DNA from: Candidatus Chryseopegocella kryptomonas | GTDB taxonomy: Bacteria; Bacteroidota; Ignavibacteria; Kryptoniales; Kryptoniaceae | Length of the DNA stretch: 64,000 bases | Assembly: GCF_001536065.1 (NCBI RefSeq) | Contig: NZ_CZVW01000003.1 | Coordinates: 1 to 64,000 of the forward strand | Reading direction: 5' to 3' | In this document: piece after piece, positions 54,364-64,000 of the stretch | Layout: each line of letters begins with the position of its first letter | Numbering within the stretch: the stretch's first letter is position 1 | The notes under the pieces: model-generated | The model's database searches: none | Told to the model about the DNA's origin: nothing | What the model saw: only the letters and a program-made list of their open reading frames with translations | Position numbers and translations under genes: made by a program

Positions 54364-54849
54364 TTACTCCACAAGTTTTAAAATTTGTTCAGGGTTTACA
54401 AACCACTTCAAATCCCCACCACATTGAGAAAATCTTTCAACTTCAACACAAGCAACGCTATTTTTTTCAAATTCAATCGGCTTTGAAAGACAAATGAACC
54501 AACTTAAAAATTCACCAAGATAAGGTTCATGTCCAACCGCAAGTATATTTTCCGCCTCAAGATTTGAAATTACACTGAGAAATGCCATAAAATCAGAGCC
54601 AGGGATGAGCTCATTTAACTTCAAAATTTCCGCTCCAACGTTCAACACATCCTGGATAATTTCAGCAGTTTGAACAGCGCGGACAAGCGGGCTTGAAACA
54701 ATAAGGTCAATTTTAACGCCCATTTTCTTCAATGCTTTTGCCATTTTTTGAGTAGTTTCGCGCCCATTTAAAGTTAATTCCCTTTCAAAGTCGCTCATCC
54801 CCGGCTTTTTTGGTTCAGCGTCAGCGTGTCTTACAAGATATAAAATCAA
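54364..54849 (-). CDS. sixA: Phosphohistidine phosphatase SixA
   Basis: The protein has 161 residues of the histidine phosphatase superfamily. The catalytic RHA motif is at the N-terminus (LYLVRHADAE), followed by SSPLVRAVQTAEI and ILAVGHEPYLGE. SixA dephosphorylates HPt-type phospho-His in known systems. The start is TTG at 54849, because the catalytic motif begins only five residues later and no ATG precedes it. This TTG overlaps the stop of the S9 peptidase gene (TTGA). Confidence 0.88.
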   Translation of the reverse strand: MILYLVRHADAEPKKPGMSDFERELTLNGRETTQKMAKALKKMGVKIDLIVSSPLVRAVQTAEIIQDVLNVGAEILKLNELIPGSDFMAFLSVISNLEAENILAVGHEPYLGEFLSWFICLSKPIEFEKNSVACVEVERFSQCGGDLKWFVNPEQILKLVE

Positions 54850-56726
54850 TTTGATGCTTTCGGTTTGTTTTTGAAATATTTGTCAAGGAATTCAACAATT
54901 GCTTTATACGCTTTAATTCTATTTTTTAGTTTTGCAAGACCATGACCTTCATCTTCAAAGACAAGATACTCAACTATTCCACCGCGTGATCTGATTGACT
55001 CAACAATTTGATCTGATTCCGATTTCGGAACTCTCGGATCATTTGCACCTTGAATAATCATCAATGGTGCTTTTATTTTATCAACATGATAAAATGGTGA
55101 AATCTCTCTCAAAAATTCCGCATCTTTTTCCGGGTCTCCATATTCAGCCATTCTATGTCTTTGTCTCCACGCTCCGGTATTCTTCAAAAATGTTAAGAAG
55201 TTTGAAATTCCAACAAGATCAACACCAGCTGCCCACAAATCCGGGTAGAATGTCACAGCTGCAAGCGTCATATAACCACCATAACTTCCTCCATAAACGA
55301 CGATTTTACTCGGGTCAATATATCCAGTTGATTTTAAAAATTCTGGGATAAGTGAAACATCTCTAATTGCATCTTTGCGCTTTGTTGTGTTGTCAAGCGA
55401 AGCATATGTTTTACCATAACCTGTGCTTCCACGAATGTTCGGCGCATAAACAGCATAACCATTATTGACAAAATACTGATAAAGAGCTGAAAATCTCGGC
55501 AACTCTTGTGCTTCAGGTCCACCGTGAATTGAAACTATAACAGGTAAAGAAGCATCTTTCTTTGCATTTTTCGGAAGATAAAGATACCCCGGAATTTCAA
55601 GCCCATCAAAAGATTTAAAACGAACAAGTTGCGGTTTAACGAACGATGATGGTGGAATGCCGGCGGTTGAACTCTGCGTTATCTGTCTGTAAGTCCCCTT
55701 TAAAACATCATAAATGTAAATATCCTGATTTTTAACCGGACTTTGATAGGTAAAGACAATTTTGTTTCCATCAGATGTAAATCTCAAACTGCCAACTATC
55801 CCATCGCTCGGGAAATTTAACTTTTGCGTTTTTTTCGTTATAAGGTCAAGTGAATAAACCTCGCTGTATCCGTCAACATTCAAAACAAAAATAATTTTCC
55901 TGCCATCTTTTGAAAGTTCAATCGTTTCAACATCCCAATTAGTTGTGTAGATATAATTTAACTTTCCATTCGGAACATCAATGTAAGCAATCCCTGTAAA
56001 TTCTTTACCTTCATCCGAGAGGAGATAAATTCTCCGTCCATCTTTTGAAAATTTAGCCCCAAAGTATCTTGCCTGCTCTTTGTGAGGTGTTATGTTATAA
56101 ACTTTTCCAGTTTCGTATTCAATGAGATAAAGATCGTTATCAAAACTGCTTCTGTTTTGTGAAGCGAGAATATACTTCCCATCGGGAGACCAAGCAACGA
56201 CGGAATTATTGCCATCGTTTTGCCACACAAGTCTAACATGTCCAGTTTTTATGTTCATCACATAAACATCAAAATATCTTTGATCTCTTTCATTTGATGT
56301 GTAAGCAAACATTGTCCCATCGTTATTCCACGCACCGAAATTGTAAATTATATCATCTTTGTGAGTTAATCTTCTAATTTCACTTGCATCGGATTTTAAA
56401 AGGAAAAGTTGTGTTCGTTCATTTCCACCCACATCTTTGCCAAACAATATCCAGTATTTATCCTTCGGATTCCAAGATACAAATTGAACTCGTTCATCAA
56501 AAAATGTCATCTGTTCTGGGCAACCGGATTCAACGCCAATTTTCCAAACCTGATTTGTTCCCGTTATGTCGGTCAAATAAGCAATAAATTTTCCATCTGG
56601 GGATAGCGTTGGAGATGCTGCGCTTCTTATGTTGAGATACTGTTCAATCGTGTAAGTTTGAGCAAGAGCAAAAACAGGCAAAAAGAGAAGAAGGAAAAAT
56701 GAGAAGAGAAGTTTTCTTTTTGTCAT
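54846..56726 (-). CDS. S9 family (prolyl oligopeptidase-type) peptidase
   Basis: The protein has 626 residues with a signal peptide (LLFLPVFALAQ). A beta-propeller of about 330 residues (SPDGKFIAYL, SKDGRRIYLLSD, TSDGNKIVFTY) precedes an alpha/beta hydrolase domain: oxyanion loop VIVSIHGGPEAQ, nucleophile VYGGSYGGYMT, Asp in GANDPRVP and His in DEGHGL. It is an acylaminoacyl- or dipeptidyl-peptidase-like exopeptidase of the periplasm or surface, probably acting on peptides. It has a four-base overlap with sixA. Confidence 0.93.
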   Translation of the reverse strand: MTKRKLLFSFFLLLFLPVFALAQTYTIEQYLNIRSAASPTLSPDGKFIAYLTDITGTNQVWKIGVESGCPEQMTFFDERVQFVSWNPKDKYWILFGKDVGGNERTQLFLLKSDASEIRRLTHKDDIIYNFGAWNNDGTMFAYTSNERDQRYFDVYVMNIKTGHVRLVWQNDGNNSVVAWSPDGKYILASQNRSSFDNDLYLIEYETGKVYNITPHKEQARYFGAKFSKDGRRIYLLSDEGKEFTGIAYIDVPNGKLNYIYTTNWDVETIELSKDGRKIIFVLNVDGYSEVYSLDLITKKTQKLNFPSDGIVGSLRFTSDGNKIVFTYQSPVKNQDIYIYDVLKGTYRQITQSSTAGIPPSSFVKPQLVRFKSFDGLEIPGYLYLPKNAKKDASLPVIVSIHGGPEAQELPRFSALYQYFVNNGYAVYAPNIRGSTGYGKTYASLDNTTKRKDAIRDVSLIPEFLKSTGYIDPSKIVVYGGSYGGYMTLAAVTFYPDLWAAGVDLVGISNFLTFLKNTGAWRQRHRMAEYGDPEKDAEFLREISPFYHVDKIKAPLMIIQGANDPRVPKSESDQIVESIRSRGGIVEYLVFEDEGHGLAKLKNRIKAYKAIVEFLDKYFKNKPKASN

Positions 56727-56870
56727 TTTAAAATGATGACTTTTGTTTTTGTTTCAAATACAAGTTAAAAAAATTTTTAAAGTTGTCAAAGCCCGAAATT
56801 TTATAAGGTTCTCTTGCATTTGGACGGATTTTTTGATAATTTTGTTCAAAATCAAAAATAAAAATCTGAA

Positions 56871-58055
56871 ATGCCAATGATAGTGGGAACCAAGTTCAAG
56901 GGCGTTGACTTTTATAACACCGAAGAACTTCTCACCGAAGAAGAAAAAATGGTCCGTGATACTATAAGAGAATGGGTTGATGAAAAAGTTATACCCATAA
57001 TTGAGAAACATTATATGGAAGGGACTTTTCCAATGCACCTAATTCCAGAGATGGCGGAACTTGGAATTTTCGGGGCAACACTTCCAGAAAAATATGGCTG
57101 TGCAAATTTGAACAATGTTGCTTATGGTTTGATAATGCAGGAGCTTGAGCGTGGAGATAGCGGAATAAGAAGTTTTGCATCAGTTCAAAGTGCACTTGTT
57201 ATGTATCCGATTTATGAATTTGGTAGCGAAGAACAAAAAAATTACTGGCTTCCGAAACTTGCACGGGGCGAGAAAATTGGTTGCTTTGGTTTGACCGAGC
57301 CAGATTTCGGCTCAAATCCTGGGGGGTTGAGAACAAAAGCAGAATATAAAAATGGCGGTTTTGTCCTCAATGGAACAAAAATGTGGATAACGAACGGTTC
57401 AATCGCAGATGTTGCCGTTGTCTGGGCTAAACTTGATGGGGTTATACGAGGTTTTTTAGTTGAAAAAGGAACGCCAGGATTTGAAGCGCCAGAAATGAAG
57501 GGTAAACATTCGCTTCGTGCATCTGTGACAAGCGAACTTGTCTTTCAGGACTGCTGGATCCCCGAGGAAAACATACTTCCGAAAGCAGTTGGTCTAAAAG
57601 CAGCACTTATGTGCTTAACACAGGCAAGATACGGGATCGCTTGGGGCGCTGTTGGAGCTGCAATGGCTTGCTATGAAACTGCACTTGAATATGCGAAAAC
57701 AAGAATCCAATTTGATAAACCAATTGCTTCTTTCCAGCTAGTTCAAGAAAAACTTGTTTATATGCTCACTGAAATAACAAAAGCTCAACTTCTTTGCATA
57801 CAACTTGGCAGATTAAAAGATCAAGGCAAAGCAAACTATGTTCAAGTTTCACTTGCAAAAAGAAATAATGTTTATCACGCACTTGAAATCGCACGTCTTG
57901 CACGCGATATCCTTGGGGCAAATGGAATTTTAAACGAATATCCCGTAATGAGACATATGAACAATCTTGAATCAGTCAAAACTTATGAAGGAACTCACGA
58001 CATTCACACATTAATAATTGGAGAGTATATAACAGGTTATTCGGCTTTCAAATAA
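56871..58055 (+). CDS. Acyl-CoA dehydrogenase, glutaryl-CoA-dehydrogenase-like
   Basis: The protein has 394 residues. FAD and substrate motifs: GCFGLTEPDFGSNPGG, MWITNGSIADV and GRLKDQGKANYVQVSLAK. The C-terminal KTYEGTHDIHTLIIGEYITG contains the catalytic Glu in YEGTHD as in glutaryl-CoA dehydrogenases. It would oxidise (and decarboxylate) a C5 dicarboxyl-CoA to crotonyl-CoA in lysine or tryptophan degradation, or a related acyl-CoA. No other beta-oxidation genes adjoin. The coiled-coil gene starts 13 bp later. Confidence 0.9.
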   Translation: MPMIVGTKFKGVDFYNTEELLTEEEKMVRDTIREWVDEKVIPIIEKHYMEGTFPMHLIPEMAELGIFGATLPEKYGCANLNNVAYGLIMQELERGDSGIRSFASVQSALVMYPIYEFGSEEQKNYWLPKLARGEKIGCFGLTEPDFGSNPGGLRTKAEYKNGGFVLNGTKMWITNGSIADVAVVWAKLDGVIRGFLVEKGTPGFEAPEMKGKHSLRASVTSELVFQDCWIPEENILPKAVGLKAALMCLTQARYGIAWGAVGAAMACYETALEYAKTRIQFDKPIASFQLVQEKLVYMLTEITKAQLLCIQLGRLKDQGKANYVQVSLAKRNNVYHALEIARLARDILGANGILNEYPVMRHMNNLESVKTYEGTHDIHTLIIGEYITGYSAFK

Positions 58056-58068
58056 AAAAGGTGAAATT

Positions 58069-58530
58069 ATGCCCATAACTATACCTGCTGAGGTATACAT
58101 AGAGTTTGAGGAGGCACTTGGTAGTGAGAGGGCGAAGAAGATTGTGCTTGCACTTGAGAAAGTGATTGACTACGAGATTGTGAACAAGTGGAGTCAGACA
58201 AAATTTGAGTTAAGGGATGAACTTTTGAAAGAAATTGCAACGAAAAAAGAACTTGATGCTTTAAGAGGTGAAATTTACGCAAAAATTGAATCAATTGACT
58301 CAAAAATTGACTCTGTGAAAAATGAATTAAACTCAAGGATTGAATCAGTTCGTGACGAGCTAAATTCAAGGATTGAATCAGTTCGTGTTGAGTTGCGCAA
58401 AGAGATAGAGAATATGGCATTAAAGCTTGAGAGAAGATTCACAATTCTTTTCCTCATACTTTTATTTACGATAATTCTTTTGAACAGGGATGCTCTTGAA
58501 TTCATATTAAAACTTTTAAAACTAATTTAG
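58069..58530 (+). CDS. Coiled-coil membrane protein, CCDC90/DUF1640-like (copy 1)
   Basis: The protein has 153 residues. A globular N-terminal segment (about 1-45) is followed by a long charged helix with 11-residue (hendecad) repeats of ELNSRIESVRx, then one C-terminal membrane helix (FTILFLILLFTIILL). Codons switch from GAG/AAG/GTG in the first 45 codons to GAA/AAA afterwards. AAAAAAGGTGAAATT precedes the ATG. The second copy follows 8 bp later. The name is inferred from overall architecture, the family role is not established, and two repeat units rather than one are present here. Confidence 0.8.
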   Translation: MPITIPAEVYIEFEEALGSERAKKIVLALEKVIDYEIVNKWSQTKFELRDELLKEIATKKELDALRGEIYAKIESIDSKIDSVKNELNSRIESVRDELNSRIESVRVELRKEIENMALKLERRFTILFLILLFTIILLNRDALEFILKLLKLI

Positions 58531-58538
58531 ATTTGACT

Positions 58539-58967
58539 ATGCCCATAACTATACCTGCTGAGGTATACATAGAGTTTGAGGAGGCACTTGGTAGTGAGAG
58601 GGCGAAGAAGATTGTGCTTGCACTTGAGAAAGTGATTGACTACGAGATTGTGAACAAGTGGAGTCAGACAAAATTTGAGTTAAGGGATGAACTTTTGAAA
58701 GAAATTGCAACGAAAAAAGAACTTGATGCTTTAAGAGGTGAAATTTACGCAAAAATTGAATCAATTGACTCAAAAATTGACTCCGTGAAAAATGAATTAA
58801 ACTCAAGAATTGAATCGGTTCGTGTTGAGTTGCGCAAGGAGATAGAGAATATGGCATTAAAGCTTGAGAGAAGATTCACAATTCTTTTCATCATACTTTT
58901 ATTCACGATAATTCTTTTGAACAGGGATGCGCTTGAATTCATATTAAAACTTTTAAAACTAATTTGA
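58539..58967 (+). CDS. Coiled-coil membrane protein, CCDC90/DUF1640-like (copy 2)
   Basis: The protein has 142 residues, nearly identical to copy 1 but with one fewer 11-residue repeat (single ELNSRIESVRV unit). The N-terminal segment, coiled coil and C-terminal membrane helix are kept. The start is ATG at 58539; the in-frame TTG two codons earlier is not needed. It ends 9 bp before guaB. The two copies may form homo- or hetero-oligomers anchored in a membrane; this is an inference. Confidence 0.8.
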   Translation: MPITIPAEVYIEFEEALGSERAKKIVLALEKVIDYEIVNKWSQTKFELRDELLKEIATKKELDALRGEIYAKIESIDSKIDSVKNELNSRIESVRVELRKEIENMALKLERRFTILFIILLFTIILLNRDALEFILKLLKLI

Positions 58968-60467
<1,500 letters not shown>

Positions 60468-60472
60468 ACGAA

Positions 60473-61549
60473 ATGAAAGATTGGAAAATCAAACTTGAAA
60501 AAGTCAGAGAAAAAATTGAACAACTTGGAATTGACGCAATTTTAATATCTCACTTGCCTCACATAAGATATCTCACGGGATTTTCCGGCTCATCTGCTCT
60601 ATGCTTTGTAAGTAAGAAAGACGCAATTTTAATTACAGATTTCAGATATAAAGAACAAGTTAAAATCCAGGTCAAACACTTCAAAAAACTCATTGCAACT
60701 GGGAAATCACTTCTTGACATCACAAGCGAAAAAAACATAATGCAAAATCTAAAAAGAGTTGGCTTTGAAGCAGACCACGCTTCATTTGCTTTCGTGCTTG
60801 AGCTGAAACGAACATTTAAAAATGTAAAGTTTTTCCCGGTAAAAAATTTAATTGAAGAAATTTCCGCTGTTAAAACCGCTGAAGAAATTGAAAACATAAA
60901 ATCGGCAATAAAAATAAGCGAGAAGGTTTTCAACGAAGTTTTAAAACTAATCAAACCCGGAATTTCAGAATTAGACATCGCCTCTGAAATTTCATATCTT
61001 CACAAAAAATACGGGGCTGAAAAAGATGCTTTTGATATAATCGTCGCAAGCGGATGGAGAAGCGCTCTCCCGCACGGAGTTGCATCTGCGAAAAAAATAA
61101 AAAAAGGTGAGTTTATAGTTATTGATTTTGGATGTGTTTTTAATGGCTATCACTCCGATATAACGAGAACAATTGTTGTCGGCAAAGCAACAAGCGAGCA
61201 AAAGAAAATTTATCAAATCGTCTTTGACGCTCAATCAAGAGCAATTGAAAATGCAAAGTCGGGTTTAAAAGCAAATATTCTTGATTCAATAGCAAGAAAT
61301 TACATCAAGCAAAAAGGATATGGAAAATTTTTCGGACATTCGCTCGGACATGGTATTGGTGTAGAAATTCACACACTCCCGAGAATTTCACCCAAAAGCA
61401 ATTATGTGCTTCAAAACGGTAATGTTATAACCATTGAACCAGGAATATACATCCCGAATTTTGGCGGTGTAAGAATTGAAGATGATATTTTAATAAATTC
61501 AACGCCGCAGGTCTTAACAACATTACCAAGAAATTTGATTGAAATTTGA
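60473..61549 (+). CDS. M24 family Xaa-Pro peptidase (aminopeptidase P / PepQ type)
   Basis: The protein has 358 residues. The N-terminal creatinase-like domain (IDAILISHLPHIRYLTGFSGS) is followed by a pita-bread M24 catalytic domain: metal ligands Asp in VIDFGCVF and HSDITRT, His in FFGHSLGHGIG, Glu in ITIEPGIYIP and VRIEDD. It removes Xaa from Xaa-Pro N-termini or splits Xaa-Pro dipeptides. The length fits a PepQ-like short form. It lies 5 bp after guaB; the stop adjoins the next ATG. Confidence 0.94.
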   Translation: MKDWKIKLEKVREKIEQLGIDAILISHLPHIRYLTGFSGSSALCFVSKKDAILITDFRYKEQVKIQVKHFKKLIATGKSLLDITSEKNIMQNLKRVGFEADHASFAFVLELKRTFKNVKFFPVKNLIEEISAVKTAEEIENIKSAIKISEKVFNEVLKLIKPGISELDIASEISYLHKKYGAEKDAFDIIVASGWRSALPHGVASAKKIKKGEFIVIDFGCVFNGYHSDITRTIVVGKATSEQKKIYQIVFDAQSRAIENAKSGLKANILDSIARNYIKQKGYGKFFGHSLGHGIGVEIHTLPRISPKSNYVLQNGNVITIEPGIYIPNFGGVRIEDDILINSTPQVLTTLPRNLIEI

Positions 61550-62776
61550 ATGCAAAGAAAAGTTTTAATGATAACCTATTATTTTCCGCCGGTTATCTAC
61601 GGCTCTGGAATTCGCGTTTTAAATTTCGCAAAATACTTAACACAATATGGCTGGAATTCCACCGTTTTAACACTAAATCACTCAACATTCAATGTCTTAA
61701 AAGATTTTTCACTTTCCGAGCGTGTCAAAGAAAGTGGAATTAAAGTTTATGCGGTGAATCTTATCAAAGTTTTTTCAAAAATTGCCAGCGCTAATTATCC
61801 GAATGTAAAGCGTGAAATTTCAGCAGAAATTTTATCTTATCTTTATAAAATTGCCAGCTTAAATGAACCGGAAGAAATCTGGAAATCAAGAGCGACAAAA
61901 CTTGGTGAAAAAATTTTAAAAAGCGAAAAATACAACGCAATAATTGCGTTCGTCCCGCCACTTTCAACAGCTCAGGTCGGTGCTTATTTGGCAAAAAAGT
62001 TCAAAATTCCGCTTATAATTGATTATTCCTTCATCCAAAATCAAAAAAAATCACCATCAAAAACAGAAGAAAAACTTCTACGCACAAGCCATTCGGTCAT
62101 CGTTGATAACAGAAAAATCAAAGATCATCTCCTTCAAAACTATCTCTTCCTTGATTATAACCTTGTTAAAATTATCCCAACTGGATTTGAGCCATTTGAA
62201 TTTCAAAATTATGTCGCAAGCTCTGATGATAAATTCACACTTACATTTTCATCGGGTAAAATTGGCGGTAAAAAAATCAAACTTGTTTTGAACGCCCTCG
62301 CCTATCTCTCAAAAAAAGAACAACTCTTCAAAAAATCTCTTTTGCTCAATCTCATAGGAATTCCGACAAATGAAGTGATAAATCTAATCACAAAATTTCA
62401 ACTTAAAGACAACATCAGAATTTACCTAAACCTAAACCGTGAAAATTACATTAAAACTTTGCTTTCATCTGACTTCTTACTTTACCTTGACGATTTTGAC
62501 ATATCAAACATACCTTATGACTACGCAGCGGTTGAAAAACCATATATAGCAATAGTTGATGGCTCAAACAGTTTCAGATACATAATTGGAGATCAAAAAA
62601 ATTCTCTCATCGCTGATACAAACGAACCATCTTCAATCGTGCTTGCATTTGAAAAGGCATTTGAACTTTTTTTAAACGATAGAAAACTCACCCCGAAAAT
62701 AAACATTGAAAATTACGATATAAACAGAATAATCATCAATCTCGTCAGGGAGCTTGAAAACTTCGTTTATGATTAA
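61550..62776 (+). CDS. Glycosyltransferase (GT4-like) family protein
   Basis: The protein has 408 residues. The N-terminus (LMITYYFPPVIYGSGIRVLNFAKYLTQ) is typical of GT4 glycosyltransferases with an N-terminal acceptor domain. The second domain begins near VKIIPTGFEPFEFQ, a common GT4 linker, and the region SDFLLYLDDFD replaces the usual ADLFVLPSxxE. The canonical EX7E donor motif is not clear, so it may use an unusual donor or be diverged. Its position before purD and after the M24 gene does not indicate a pathway. Start ATG directly follows the previous stop (TGAATG). Confidence 0.65.
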   Translation: MQRKVLMITYYFPPVIYGSGIRVLNFAKYLTQYGWNSTVLTLNHSTFNVLKDFSLSERVKESGIKVYAVNLIKVFSKIASANYPNVKREISAEILSYLYKIASLNEPEEIWKSRATKLGEKILKSEKYNAIIAFVPPLSTAQVGAYLAKKFKIPLIIDYSFIQNQKKSPSKTEEKLLRTSHSVIVDNRKIKDHLLQNYLFLDYNLVKIIPTGFEPFEFQNYVASSDDKFTLTFSSGKIGGKKIKLVLNALAYLSKKEQLFKKSLLLNLIGIPTNEVINLITKFQLKDNIRIYLNLNRENYIKTLLSSDFLLYLDDFDISNIPYDYAAVEKPYIAIVDGSNSFRYIIGDQKNSLIADTNEPSSIVLAFEKAFELFLNDRKLTPKINIENYDINRIIINLVRELENFVYD

Positions 62777-62797
62777 AACAAATTTGATTCAGAAGCT

Positions 62798-64000
62798 ATG
62801 AAAGTTCTCGTTGTCGGTGGTGGCGGAAGGGAACACGCACTCGTATGGAAAATAGCACAATCAAAAAATGTTGAAAAAATTTTCTGTGCCCCAGGAAATG
62901 CAGGCATATCCGAAATTGCAGAAACAATCCCGATAAAAGCAGAAGATTTAAATTCACTTTTAAACTTTGCAATTGAGAATAAAATTGATCTTACAGTTGT
63001 AGGTCCTGAACTTCCACTTTCACTTGGAATTGTTGATCTGTTTGAATCAAATGGATTGAAAATTTTCGGACCAAGGAAAATTTCAGCGGAAATTGAAAGC
63101 AGTAAGATTTTCGCAAAAAACTTTATGAAAAAATATGGAATTCCAACCGCAAATTATAAAACATTTACATGTGATGAAATTAACAAAGCAGAAAATTTCG
63201 CCAAATCTTTAAACCCACCCATTGTGATCAAAGCCGACGGTCTTGCTGGCGGAAAAGGTGTTACAATATGTGAAAGTGTTGAAGATGCCATTAAAACAAT
63301 TGACCTTTACTTGAATCAAAAAATTTTTGGTTCAGCCGGGGAAAAGATCGTGATTGAGGAATTTTTGCAAGGTGAGGAAGCATCTGTCTTTGCCATAACT
63401 GACGGAGAGGATTTCATAACACTTGCTCCTGCTCAGGATTATAAAAGAATTTTTGACAACGACATGGGAAAAAACACAGGCGGTATGGGTTCATACGCAC
63501 CAACACCTTTGATTGATGAAGCAATGTTTGAAAGGATAAAATCAGAAATAATAAAACCAACGATTGAAGGTTTAAAAAACGAAGGCAGAACTTACAAAGG
63601 TTGTCTATATTGCGGACTCATGATAACAAAGGATGGTCCGAAAGTTCTTGAATTCAATTGCAGATTTGGAGACCCCGAAACTCAGGTGGTTCTTCCGCTT
63701 CTTGATGGTGATATAATTGAAATGTTTTACAGAGCAATTGATGGCGGAGTCAAAAATTTCAATTACAGCATAAAAAAAGCAACCGCCATTTGCGTCATTC
63801 TCGCATCGTCAGGTTATCCCGATAGTTATGAAATTGGCAAAGAAATTTATGGACTGGAAGAAGTAAAAAATATGAGCGATGTTATTTTGTTTCACGCCGG
63901 AACGAAAAAAGTTAATGGCAAAATTCTAACTTCAGGTGGCAGAGTTATAGGCGTAACGGCAATCGGTCCTGAAAATGATTTTGAAAGCACGATTAAAAAA
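62798..64000 (+). CDS. purD: Phosphoribosylamine-glycine ligase (partial, cut by window edge)
   Basis: The reading frame from ATG 62798 is open for 401 codons to the right edge. The N-terminal PurD domain is clear (VLVVGGGGREHALVWKIAQS, TVVGPELPLSLG), followed by the ATP-grasp domain (VIKADGLAGGKGVTICE, GGMGSYAPTPLID, EFNCRFGDPETQVVL). It forms glycinamide ribonucleotide in purine synthesis. Only the last part of the C-terminal domain is missing. It is in the same run as guaB, also a purine gene. Confidence 0.97.
   Translation, partial: MKVLVVGGGGREHALVWKIAQSKNVEKIFCAPGNAGISEIAETIPIKAEDLNSLLNFAIENKIDLTVVGPELPLSLGIVDLFESNGLKIFGPRKISAEIESSKIFAKNFMKKYGIPTANYKTFTCDEINKAENFAKSLNPPIVIKADGLAGGKGVTICESVEDAIKTIDLYLNQKIFGSAGEKIVIEEFLQGEEASVFAITDGEDFITLAPAQDYKRIFDNDMGKNTGGMGSYAPTPLIDEAMFERIKSEIIKPTIEGLKNEGRTYKGCLYCGLMITKDGPKVLEFNCRFGDPETQVVLPLLDGDIIEMFYRAIDGGVKNFNYSIKKATAICVILASSGYPDSYEIGKEIYGLEEVKNMSDVILFHAGTKKVNGKILTSGGRVIGVTAIGPENDFESTIKK

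Larger units (their letters stand above)
58069..58967 (+). repeat. Tandem gene duplication, period 470 bp
   Basis: The two copies (58069-58530 and 58539-58967) are identical over the first 200+ bases. They differ by one 33-base in-frame unit and about eight substitutions in the 3' half, only one of which changes an amino acid (Leu to Ile). The flanks are not similar. This implies recent duplication or ongoing gene conversion. Confidence 0.9.

Noticed and set aside
58300-58420. CRISPR-like short repeats
   Set aside because: The 33-bp units are in-frame codon repeats of a coiled coil, adjacent without spacers.

Overview
The window is about 64 kb of AT-rich bacterial chromosome carrying roughly 48 densely packed genes, mostly in long same-strand runs with many 4-bp ATGA overlaps. 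Several features point to the Bacteroidota/Chlorobiota/Ignavibacteriota side of the FCB group: a type IX secretion system (PorU-type sortase, two PorV/PorQ-family barrels, proteins with C-terminal T9SS sorting domains), a TonB-dependent receptor with a carboxypeptidase-regulatory domain, GH3/serine-hydrolase fusions and DUF5683-like and DUF58 proteins. Three tandem small heat shock proteins, a CCDC90-like coiled-coil pair and extensive SD-led genes would fit a thermophilic lineage such as Candidatus Kryptonia. That placement is an inference from gene content, not from a marker-gene comparison.

Region 1 (1-13.4 kb, minus strand) is a cell-surface/T9SS block: a PorU-like C25 sortase, PorV, a degenerate M6-peptidase-like secreted protein with a T9SS tail, a MA-peptidase/beta-propeller/Omp85-barrel fusion, a DUF5683-like protein and a frameshifted metalloenzyme of the phosphomutase/alkaline-phosphatase superfamily. 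A 137-bp palindromic, MITE-like element sits exactly over the 5' end of porU and supplies its start codon and first 16 or so codons.

Region 2 (13.4-21.3 kb) holds a NiCoT-type metal transporter, an ABC-2 permease and a protein-quality-control block: dnaJ, lon, a ferritin-like protein and three tandem hsp20 genes. Upstream of the hsp20 operon lies a sigma-54-like -24/-12 element preceded by two similar dyads 43 bp apart.

Region 3 (21.3-30 kb) is a PASTA protein (frameshifted), rpe and an amino-sugar salvage set: nagA on the plus strand, and GlcNAc kinase, GH3-NagZ/serine hydrolase fusion and sodium:solute symporter on the minus strand. Together these could release, import, phosphorylate and deacetylate N-acetylglucosamine from peptidoglycan or chitin-like material.

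Region 4 (30-37.7 kb) is a three-gene outer-membrane locus: TonB-dependent receptor, a 1195-residue T9SS-sorted protein with Ca-binding repeats, and a PorV/PorQ protein. It resembles a Sus-type locus in which the SusD position is taken by a T9SS cargo protein. A decayed, internally deleted relative of the cargo gene lies just upstream.

Region 5 (37.7-50 kb, minus strand) holds DUF58, an EamA transporter, a polysaccharide deacetylase, glyA, a CoA-transferase, alanine dehydrogenase and a heme-biosynthesis operon hemX/ccsA-hemA-hemC-hemD. Next to it is a divergent secreted protein whose Shine-Dalgarno sequence is locked in a small hairpin.

Region 6 (50-64 kb) holds a hybrid histidine kinase, a ureohydrolase, tRNA-Gly(GCC), sixA, an S9 peptidase, a glutaryl-CoA-dehydrogenase-like enzyme, a recent tandem duplication of a coiled-coil membrane protein, guaB, an M24 peptidase, a glycosyltransferase-like protein and the start of purD at the right edge.
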